Assembly: GCA_900771325.1 (NCBI GenBank)
Contig: CAAGNN010000032.1
Span: 1-11,087, forward strand
Source: Kiritimatiellia bacterium
GTDB taxonomy: Bacteria; Verrucomicrobiota; Kiritimatiellia; RFP12; DVOR01
Direction of reading: 5' to 3'
Length of the DNA: 11,087 bases
Shown in pieces: positions 6,369 to 11,087 of the stretch. The translations under genes were made by a program, and so were the position numbers. Positions within the stretch are counted from its first letter, which is position 1; every line of letters begins with the position of its first letter. The notes beneath the pieces were generated by a model. It worked only from the letters and a program-made list of their open reading frames with translations, was not told the origin of the DNA and ran no database searches.

Positions 6369-6446
6369 GCGGGCTGTCGCCCGCGAGAGGGGGCCCTGCG
6401 GGCCGAGAGGTACTCGCTTCGCTCGCGTGAGGTGCGCCTCCGGCGC
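6369..6446. repeat. Cluster of short perfect hairpins (REP-like)
   Basis: Three small perfect inverted repeats with tight loops follow one another: GCGGGC-TGTC-GCCCGC (6369-6384), GGCCC-TGC-GGGCC (6392-6404) and GCGCC-TCC-GGCGC (6434-6446). Between them is CTCGCTTCGCTCGCG, a GCGAAGCGAGC-type motif also seen at 6606-6618. With no T tracts they are not terminators. They resemble extragenic palindromic repeats. Confidence 0.55.
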
Positions 6447-6460
6447 GTTGAAGAAGGTCA

Positions 6461-6562
6461 CCCGCCCCGGGTCGGGGGGCAACCCGGGGCGGATCCACCT
6501 CGAACCCGGGGCGGGTCGGGGGGCAACCCGGGGCGGATCCACCTTGAACCCGGGGCGGGTCG
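6461..6562. repeat. 22-bp GC-rich tandem array, copy 2
   Basis: Units begin at 6461, 6483, 6505, 6527 and 6549 with a strict 22-bp period. Units 2-5 open with CCCGGGGCGG. The first unit instead carries the inverted core CCCGCCCCGGGTC. The two variable halves alternate: TCGGGGGGCAA, TCCACCTCGAA, TCGGGGGGCAA, TCCACCTTGAA, a higher-order 44-bp pattern. A heptad tract follows 12 bp later. Confidence 0.9.
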
Positions 6563-6573
6563 CTGCACTCCCC

Positions 6574-6608
6574 GCTGTCAGCTGTTAGCTGTCAACTGTC
6601 GGCTGCGA
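6574..6608. repeat. 7-bp tandem repeat tract, 5 units
   Basis: Units GCTGTCA, GCTGTTA, GCTGTCA, ACTGTCG, GCTGCGA, continuing into GCGAAGCGAGCC. It closely parallels 180-214, including the terminal GCTGCGAGCG, and like that tract lies to the right of a 22-bp array. Confidence 0.85.
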
Positions 6609-6635
6609 GCGAAGCGAGCCTCGGGTCGGGGGCAA

Positions 6636-6677
6636 TAGAAAAGCCGTCGGGCACTTCTTGCGAAGCGCCCGACGGCT
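6636..6677 (-). terminator. Rho-independent terminator of argG
   Basis: Read on the minus strand, an 11-bp perfect stem AGCCGTCGGGC / GCCCGACGGCT (6667-6677 with 6642-6652) is extended inward by CTTC/GAAG across one mismatch and closed by a 4-nt loop. It is followed by TTTTCTATT. It starts 23 bp after the argG stop. Confidence 0.9.
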
Positions 6678-6699
6678 GGGTGAGCGGCTGGGCCGCAGA

Positions 6700-7941
6700 T
6701 TACTTGCCGGCGATCTGGCCGGAGAGGGCGAGCATACGCGCCTCGACGGACTGGATTTCGGCAAAGCCCTGGGAGCTGACGGGGTTGACACCATCGGAGG
6801 CTTCCATCGAGGAGTCGGCCTCGTTGTAGATGGTGTGCGGGCAGCCGGTGAGGGCATCGAAGAGGATGTTGCCCTTGTAGAGGCTGAGCGTGACGGTGCC
6901 ATCGGCGTATTGGGCGAGGGTGTCGACGGCGTTGCGGGCGGCGACGGTGGTGGGGTCGTAGTAGCGGCCGTCGTAGATCTGGTCGGAGATCAACTTGGAG
7001 AGCTGCATAAAGAAGAGGGTGGCGCGGCGATCCATCGTGGCCTGATAGACGTAGCGGATGGCCGAGCCGAGCAGTTCCATGCCGGGGGCTTCGTAGACGC
7101 CGCGGCTCTTGGTGCCGATGATGCGGTTCTCAAGGGCGTGCTTCATCCCGATGCCGTTGCGGCCGCCGATTTCGTTGGCAAGCATCATCGCCTCGAGGGG
7201 GGTGACATCCTTGCCGTTAATCTGCACCACGCGGCCCTTGGCAAAGCGGATGGAGACCTGCTCGGCCTTGTCGGGTGCCTGCCAAGGCCACACGCCCATC
7301 GTCGGCTCGACGATGGACATCGAGGTTTCCATACTCTCGAGGTCCTCGGCCTCGTGGGAGAGCCCGGCCATATTCGCGTCGGTGGAGTACTTCTTCTTGC
7401 CGCCGGCGAAGGCCTGAATCCCGAACTGAGCGAGGTAGTCGACCATCTGGGTGCGGCCGGGGAACTTCTGCAGCAGCCCGGCATCGCGCCATGGGGCGTA
7501 GACCTTCATCTCGGGGGCGAAGACGTTGGTGTAGCGCTCGATGCGCATCTGGTCGTTACCGCGGCCGGTGGCGCCGTGGACGAGCACCTGCACGCCACGC
7601 TTCTTCATCTCGGGGATGAGGCCCTTGATGGTGACCGCGCGGCCGATGCCAGTGGAGTTCCAGTAGCCGCCGTCGTACATCGCCTGGCACTTAACCGCTT
7701 CCAGGCAGGCGTCGGCCATCTCGTTGCGCAGGTCCACGATCACCGTCTCGATGCCGCAAGGCGCCATGCGCTTGGCCACATCGTTGATGTCCTTTTCGTC
7801 GGGCTGGCCGATGCCGCCGGTGAAGCCAATCACCTTTACGCCCGCTTCCATCATTACCTTTGCAATCGTGCGCGAATCCAACCCGCCCGAAACGCAGGTG
7901 CCCGCAACCAGACCCTTGAGGTCGTCCAAAACCAATGCCAT
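6700..7941 (-). CDS. argG: Argininosuccinate synthase
   Basis: Joins citrulline and aspartate with ATP to make argininosuccinate, the penultimate step of arginine synthesis (cytoplasmic). The 413-residue product has the N-type ATP pyrophosphatase loop SGGLDS (18-23), GYWNSTGIGRA (92-102), HGATGRGNDQMRIE (122-135), KKYSTDANMAGLSHE (183-197), GGRNGIGMKHALENRI (259-274) and GTKSRGVYEAPG (276-287), followed by SLYKGNILF (353-361). Ser23 replaces the Thr common in the SGGLDT form, and the N-terminal lead LVLDDLKGLVAGTC differs from typical ArgG, so it belongs to a divergent branch. The start is ATG 7941 with AAGGAG at 7955-7950 and an 8-nt spacer. A TTG two codons earlier is less likely. It is monocistronic: own promoter and own terminator. 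Confidence 0.95.
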   Translation of the reverse strand: MALVLDDLKGLVAGTCVSGGLDSRTIAKVMMEAGVKVIGFTGGIGQPDEKDINDVAKRMAPCGIETVIVDLRNEMADACLEAVKCQAMYDGGYWNSTGIGRAVTIKGLIPEMKKRGVQVLVHGATGRGNDQMRIERYTNVFAPEMKVYAPWRDAGLLQKFPGRTQMVDYLAQFGIQAFAGGKKKYSTDANMAGLSHEAEDLESMETSMSIVEPTMGVWPWQAPDKAEQVSIRFAKGRVVQINGKDVTPLEAMMLANEIGGRNGIGMKHALENRIIGTKSRGVYEAPGMELLGSAIRYVYQATMDRRATLFFMQLSKLISDQIYDGRYYDPTTVAARNAVDTLAQYADGTVTLSLYKGNILFDALTGCPHTIYNEADSSMEASDGVNPVSSQGFAEIQSVEARMLALSGQIAGK

Positions 7942-7978
7942 ATCCAAAACTCCTTAAGTAGGGTTGAAAGTGCCGCAC

Positions 7979-8008
7979 AGTGTAGCACAAATCCATCCCC
8001 GCCGTTTA
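7979..8008 (-). promoter_or_regulatory. Probable argG promoter
   Basis: Minus strand: -10 TACACT (7984-7979) preceded by TG-C, and a weak -35 TAAACG (8008-8003) 18 bp upstream. The predicted start near 7972 gives a leader of about 30 nt. It is back to back with the tRNA-Thr promoter. I see no obvious ARG-box-like palindrome. Confidence 0.55.
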
Positions 8009-8027
8009 CAAGGCGCGCACTTTTCCC

Positions 8028-8057
8028 TTGACGCGCCCCCGGGCAGTCTGCTACAAT
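8028..8057 (+). promoter_or_regulatory. tRNA-Thr promoter
   Basis: TTGACG (8028-8033), 18-bp spacer, TACAAT (8052-8057) preceded by TG-C. This is the best sigma70-like match in the window. The start is predicted near 8064, about 8 nt before the tRNA. Confidence 0.8.
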
Positions 8058-8071
8058 ACGCGCTGTTTTTC

Positions 8072-8147
<76 letters not shown>

Positions 8148-8152
8148 TTTGA

Positions 8153-8183
8153 GGGTTCCGGGTTTCCCCCCGGAGCCCTTTTT
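8153..8183 (+). terminator. Rho-independent terminator of tRNA-Thr
   Basis: A 10-bp stem GGGTTCCGGG (8153-8162) / CCCGGAGCCC (8169-8178) with one T-G wobble and a 6-nt loop, followed by TTTTT (8179-8183). It begins 5 bp after the tRNA CCA. Its T tract overlaps the -35 element of the next promoter. Confidence 0.9.
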
Positions 8184-8211
8184 GTTGCTGCTGCGGCGCT
8201 TATGCTACAAT
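8182..8211 (+). promoter_or_regulatory. tilS promoter, start site at the ATG
   Basis: TTGTTG (8182-8187), 18-bp spacer, TACAAT (8206-8211) preceded by TG-C. The -10 ends only 6 bp before the tilS ATG at 8218. Transcription should therefore begin at or within a base or two of the start codon, giving a leaderless mRNA. There is no Shine-Dalgarno sequence before this ATG. Confidence 0.7.
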
Positions 8212-8217
8212 CGGCTT

Positions 8218-9129
8218 ATGGATTGGTTTCGGGTATTGGCAGGCGAGCATGTGGCGCTGGGATTGAGCGGCGGGGCAGACTCCGCGGCGCTCCTGTGGCG
8301 TTGCCGGGCGCAAGGACTGCAGATCACAGCGTTGCACTTCAATCACGGCTTCGACGATGAGAATGGCGATGAGGCCGAGGCCTTCTGCCGCGCCCTCTGC
8401 GCGCGCGCCGGCGTGGCGTTGCGTGTTGGCCGCTGCGAGGTGCCCCGCCCCGCCCAAGGCTGGAGCAAGGAGGCCTTTGCCCGCCGCCACCGCATGGCCT
8501 TCTTCGTCCGCGAACTCCGCGCCCTGGGCCTGCGCACCATCCTGCTCGCCCACCAAGCTGACGACCGCGCCGAGGGGCTGGTGCTACGCCTAGCGCGCGG
8601 TTGCGGCGGCGCGGCCCTGACCAGCTTCGGCAGTGAAGCCCCCCTCCCCGGCGCGCGCGACCTGCGCCTGGTGCGCCCGCTCCTGAACGAGACGCACGCG
8701 GCACTGGTCGCCGAACTGCGTGCGCGCGGCGAGAGCTGGGTAGAGGATTGCTCGAATGCCGATGTGCGCATCCCGCGCAACGCCCTTCGGCGCTGCCTCG
8801 TGCCGACCCTCCCCCACTTTACCGCCGGGGTCAACGCCGCCGCCCGGCTCCTCGCCGAGGATGAGGCCTACCTCGAGGCCGCCGCCCACGCTGCCATCTA
8901 CCATTTCTCCCCCGATGCGCTCCACCTCAAGCCAGAAACGCCGCCCGTCCTCGCCCGCCGCGCCCTCCGCCGTTGGCTCTCGGGCACCGACAAGGGCCCC
9001 CTCGGCCCCGGCCAAGCCGCTTGCGAGCGCCTCCTCGCTCTCGAGCCCGGAGCCGTCACGATGCTTCCCGGCCCCCTGCGCATCCGCCGCCTCTCCCCCA
9101 CCGCCTGGCTCCGCGAACCGCTCCGCTGA
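8218..9129 (+). CDS. tilS: tRNA(Ile)-lysidine synthetase
   Basis: Modifies C34 of the CAU-anticodon tRNA-Ile to lysidine so that it reads AUA and is charged with isoleucine. The 303-residue protein has the PP-loop SGGADS (17-22), ALHFNHGFDDENGDEAEAF (38-56), the conserved KEAFARRHR (84-92), ILLAHQADDRAEGLVLRLARG (108-128), LVRPLL (151-156) and WVEDCSNADVRIPRNALRR (174-192). The length matches short forms such as that of Aquifex, lacking much of the C-terminal region of the 432-residue E. coli enzyme. The start is ATG 8218: it places the PP-loop at the usual distance, whereas the upstream in-frame TTG at 8149 lies before the tRNA terminator. No Shine-Dalgarno is present, in line with a leaderless transcript. 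Stop TGA. Confidence 0.94.
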   Translation: MDWFRVLAGEHVALGLSGGADSAALLWRCRAQGLQITALHFNHGFDDENGDEAEAFCRALCARAGVALRVGRCEVPRPAQGWSKEAFARRHRMAFFVRELRALGLRTILLAHQADDRAEGLVLRLARGCGGAALTSFGSEAPLPGARDLRLVRPLLNETHAALVAELRARGESWVEDCSNADVRIPRNALRRCLVPTLPHFTAGVNAAARLLAEDEAYLEAAAHAAIYHFSPDALHLKPETPPVLARRALRRWLSGTDKGPLGPGQAACERLLALEPGAVTMLPGPLRIRRLSPTAWLREPLR

Positions 9130-9144
9130 CGCGCATCACGCGAG

Positions 9145-9173
9145 TTGCACACGGCAGAGGGATGGTGTAGACT
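9145..9173 (+). promoter_or_regulatory. Probable promoter of the beta-eliminating lyase gene
   Basis: TTGCAC (9145-9150), 17-bp spacer, TAGACT (9168-9173). The start is predicted near 9180, giving a leader of about 42 nt with AAGGA at 9205-9209 and AAGG at 9211-9214. No TnaC-like leader peptide or boxA-rich leader is visible, so the E. coli tna type of control is not indicated. Confidence 0.6.
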
Positions 9174-9221
9174 AATAATCAACACTATTCCTATTCACTC
9201 TTGTAAGGACAAGGTATTCGT

Positions 9222-10673
9222 ATGGCAAAGGTCAAGTTTTTCAGCGGCAAGACGCTTCCCCTCGAGATGCACAAGGTGCGCATTGTGCAAAAGCTCTTTC
9301 TCCCCCCGGTGGAGGAGCGCGCGCGGTTGATGAATGAGGCGGGGAACAACACCTTCCTGTTGCAGAATCGCGACATCTTTATGGATATGCTCACCGACTC
9401 AGGGGTCAACGCGATGAGCGACCTGCAGCAGGCGGCGATGTTGCGCGCGGACGATTCCTATGCCGGCTCGGAGACCTTCAACCGGATGTCCGCGAAGGTG
9501 CGCGAGATCTTCCCGGGCTTCCCCTACTTCCTGCCGGTGCACCAGGGCCGCGCGGCCGAGAATATCCTCGCCAGCGCCTACGTCAAGCCCGGCGACGTGG
9601 TGCCGATGAACTTCCACTTCACCACCACCAAGGCCCACATCACCCGTATGGGCGGCCGCGTGGAGGAGCTGATTATTAAGGAAGGCCTCGAGCCGGTCAA
9701 CGATTGCCCCTTCAAGGGCAACTTCGATATCCCGCGCCTCGAAGCGCTCATCCAGGAAGTCGGCCCCGAGCACATCCCCTTTGTCCGCATCGAGGCGGGC
9801 ACGAACCTGGTGGGCGGCCAGCCGCTCTCGCTGGAGAATATGCGCGCGGTCTCGGCGCTCTGCAAGCAGTATGGCCTGCGCCTGGTGCTCGATGCTTCGC
9901 TCCTGCAGGATAACCTCTACTTCATCAAGCAGCGCGAGGCCGCCTGCAAGGAGATGACCATCCACGAAATCACCGCCGAGATCGCCAGCCTGATGGACAT
10001 CATCTACTTCTCGGCCCGCAAGCTCGGCTTCGCGCGCGGCGGCGGCATCGCCATCCGCGAAAAGGCCGAAGAGCTGCACATGAAGGAGTTCATCCCCCTC
10101 TACGAAGGCTTCCTCACCTACGGCGGCATGTCCGTGCGCGAGATGGAGGCCATCACCGTCGGCCTCGATGAGTCGATGGATGAAGACATCATCAGCCAGG
10201 GGCCGCAGTTCATCGCCTATATGGCCGAAGAGCTACACAAACGCGGCGTGCCGGTCATCCTGCCCGCCGGCGGTCTGGGCTGCCACCTCAACGCCACCGA
10301 GATCCTCCCGCACGTCCCCCACGAACAGTACCCGGCCGGCGCGCTGGCCGCTGCGCTCTACATCGCCGGCGGCGTGCGCGGGATGGAGCGCGGCACCCTC
10401 TCCGAACAGCGCAACGAGGATGGCTCCGAGCGCTTCGCCGAGCTTGAACTCCTGCGCCTGGCGATGCCCCGGCGCGTCTACACCCTCTCGCAGGTGGAAT
10501 ACGCCATTGACCGCGTGGAGTGGCTCTACAAGAACCGCGAGCTCGTCGGCGGCCTGAAGTTCGTTGACGAACCCAAGGTCCTGCGCTTCTTCTTCGGCCG
10601 CCTTGAACCCATCGGCGACTGGCAGGAGAAACTCGTGGCCAAGTTCCGCGAGGACTTTGGCGACTCGCTCTAA
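9222..10673 (+). CDS. PLP-dependent beta-eliminating lyase, tryptophanase / tyrosine phenol-lyase family
   Basis: Family members split tryptophan to indole or tyrosine to phenol, plus pyruvate and ammonia. The 483 residues align along the whole length with these enzymes (about 456-471). Conserved: NNTFLLQNRDIFMDMLTDSG (42-61), DSYAGSETF (78-86, catalytic Tyr80), HQGRAAENIL (107-116), FTTT (133-136), TNLVGGQP (194-201), Asp224 (pyridine N), Lys267 in SARK (the PLP Schiff-base lysine), YEGFLTYGG (294-302), MERG (388-391) and MPRRVYT (415-421, carboxylate site). MERG is as in tyrosine phenol-lyase, not tryptophanase. By my recollection of the Citrobacter enzyme, Arg217 is here Leu227 and His343 is Leu352, so substrate and even reaction are uncertain. 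ATG 9222 follows AAGG by 7 nt. It has its own promoter and terminator. Confidence 0.88.
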   Translation: MAKVKFFSGKTLPLEMHKVRIVQKLFLPPVEERARLMNEAGNNTFLLQNRDIFMDMLTDSGVNAMSDLQQAAMLRADDSYAGSETFNRMSAKVREIFPGFPYFLPVHQGRAAENILASAYVKPGDVVPMNFHFTTTKAHITRMGGRVEELIIKEGLEPVNDCPFKGNFDIPRLEALIQEVGPEHIPFVRIEAGTNLVGGQPLSLENMRAVSALCKQYGLRLVLDASLLQDNLYFIKQREAACKEMTIHEITAEIASLMDIIYFSARKLGFARGGGIAIREKAEELHMKEFIPLYEGFLTYGGMSVREMEAITVGLDESMDEDIISQGPQFIAYMAEELHKRGVPVILPAGGLGCHLNATEILPHVPHEQYPAGALAAALYIAGGVRGMERGTLSEQRNEDGSERFAELELLRLAMPRRVYTLSQVEYAIDRVEWLYKNRELVGGLKFVDEPKVLRFFFGRLEPIGDWQEKLVAKFREDFGDSL

Positions 10674-10698
10674 GCGCCCCCGCAAACACACCCTCTAC

Positions 10699-10738
10699 AC
10701 GAGGCGACAGGCTCCAACCTGCCGCCTCGTTCTTTTTT
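10699..10738 (+). terminator. Rho-independent terminator of the lyase gene
   Basis: Arms 10699-10711 (ACGAGGCGACAGG) and 10718-10730 (CCTGCCGCCTCGT) pair over 13 positions with one A-C mismatch and a 6-nt loop, followed by TCTTTTTT. It begins 25 bp after the stop codon. Confidence 0.9.
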
Positions 10739-10763
10739 GCCCCCTCCCCTCCCTTTCCCCCGA

Positions 10764-10873
10764 CCCGCCCCGGGTCCACCTTCAACCCGGGGCGGATCCA
10801 AGGTCAACCCGGGGCGGGTCGGAGGTCAACCCGGGGCGGATCGACCTTGGCCCTGGGGCGGGTCGGGGGAAGA
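10764..10873. repeat. 22-bp GC-rich tandem array, copy 3
   Basis: Units begin at 10764, 10786, 10808, 10830 and 10852. As in copy 2, the first unit carries the inverted core CCCGCCCCGGGTC and the others CCCGGGGCGG (the last has CCTGGGGCGG by unit phase). Variable halves include TCCACCTTCAA, TCCAAGGTCAA, TCGGAGGTCAA and TCGACCTTGGC. A heptad tract follows after a few bases. From 10741 to the window end (about 350 bp) I see only repeats, no gene. Confidence 0.9.
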
Positions 10874-10876
10874 GGA

Positions 10877-10904
10877 GCGGCTAGAGGTTAGCTGTTAGCG
10901 GTTA
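10877..10904. repeat. 7-bp tandem repeat tract, 4 units
   Basis: Units GCGGCTA, GAGGTTA, GCTGTTA, GCGGTTA. It runs into the 18-bp shared sequence at 10907-10924, mirroring the arrangement at 162-214 in the opposite orientation. Confidence 0.8.
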
Positions 10905-10906
10905 GG

Positions 10907-10924
10907 GCGCGTGCCGCGACGGAG
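10907..10924 (+). repeat. 18-bp sequence shared with 162-179 (inverted)
   Basis: GCGCGTGCCGCGACGGAG, identical in inverted orientation to 162-179 and next to a heptad tract at both places. The following bases, to about 10955, resemble 4186-4225. Confidence 0.75.
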
Positions 10925-10973
10925 AGACTGGCAGTCCATTGGCCGGGCTTTCCACCTCCGGCGACAGCTTTCT

Positions 10974-10996
10974 CGTCTATCGTCCATCGTCTATCG
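10974..10996. repeat. Second 7-bp repeat tract (CGTCTAT type)
   Basis: CGTCTAT, CGTCCAT, CGTCTAT, then CG. The same 7-bp period as the GCTGTCA family but a different unit. A lone 22-bp-type unit follows at 11006. Confidence 0.75.
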
Positions 10997-11005
10997 AAAG
11001 AACCA

Positions 11006-11026
11006 CCCGGGGCGGGTCGAGGGAAA
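11006..11026. repeat. Solitary 22-bp-type unit
   Basis: CCCGGGGCGGGTCGAGGGAA and following base matches the array unit but stands alone, 133 bp after the end of array copy 3. The rest, to 11087, is GC-rich with a 10-bp direct repeat (CGCTCGCTGA / CGCTCGCTGC, 11065-11084) and no gene start that I can support. Confidence 0.65.
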
Positions 11027-11087
11027 GGGCGCGGCAGGGGGAGGGCCGGGGGCTTGGAGCCAGGCGCTCGCTGACGCTCGCTGCGCG

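Noticed and set aside
6658..8031. Long plus-strand ORF (457 codons) opposite argG
   Set aside because: It runs through the argG terminator, gene and promoter, and has Gly/Val/His-rich shadow composition without motifs. ArgG on the other strand is unambiguous.
8149..8217. Upstream TTG start for tilS
   Set aside because: It would translate the tRNA-Thr terminator hairpin and the promoter, and TilS proteins normally begin shortly before the SGG PP-loop.
9127..9146. Terminator after tilS
   Set aside because: CGCG-catca-CGCG is only a 4-bp stem with no T tract.
9174..9221. TnaC-like leader peptide before the lyase gene
   Set aside because: The leader of about 42 nt is too short and has no ATG-initiated Trp-containing peptide.
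10564..10884. ORF continuing through the third 22-bp array
   Set aside because: Out of frame with the lyase, then reads repeat DNA. The 22-bp period shifts frame each unit, and there is no initiation signal or family match.

Overview
The window is GC-rich, compact, bacterial chromosomal housekeeping DNA with unusually repeat-laden intergenic spaces. Seven protein genes and two tRNA genes have recognisable families. An eighth gene is clearly a PLP enzyme of the tryptophanase/tyrosine phenol-lyase family, but its exact reaction is unclear. No phage, plasmid, transposase, CRISPR or defence genes were found. The one-chain (alpha-2) glycyl-tRNA synthetase, the type III pantothenate kinase and the short TilS fit many phyla. 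The long-spacer sigma70-like promoters and the gene styles made me think of the PVC group (Kiritimatiellota or Lentisphaerota), but that is a weak guess.

Layout. Positions 1-269 hold a 22-bp tandem array, a 7-bp repeat tract and a promoter. tRNA-Pro(UGG) at 270-346 is followed 20 nt later by glyS (plus strand), apparently on one transcript. A 16-bp hairpin at 2145-2180 separates glyS from a convergent minus-strand run that reads, in transcription order, M42 aminopeptidase (6281-5202), nadC, coaX, a YggT-like membrane protein and a DUF167 protein (ending at 2154). CoaX and yggT share an ATGA stop/start, and yggT and DUF167 probably overlap. NadC and coaX are separated by a 189-bp spacer built mostly of 7-bp repeats. 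Positions 6282-6635 hold the next repeat block: heptads, small hairpins, 22-bp array, heptads. ArgG (minus strand, with its own terminator) follows. A divergent promoter region drives argG leftwards and tRNA-Thr(GGU) rightwards. The tRNA terminator abuts a promoter that appears to start tilS as a leaderless mRNA. A separate promoter then precedes the beta-eliminating lyase gene, which ends in a clear terminator. From 10741 to the window end there is again only repeat DNA.

Function. The genes serve translation (two tRNAs, glyS, tilS), cofactor synthesis (nadC for NAD, coaX for CoA), amino-acid metabolism (argG, the lyase) and peptide turnover (M42). They look like neighbours rather than one pathway.

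What is unusual: (1) a family of intergenic repeats in which 22-bp GC-rich arrays, 7-bp tracts and a shared 18-bp sequence recur together at several loci; (2) a lyase that keeps most catalytic residues of tyrosine phenol-lyase but appears to have leucine in place of two conserved active-site residues; (3) a probable leaderless tilS. I see no convincing new multi-gene system here; the repeat family is the best candidate for something undescribed.
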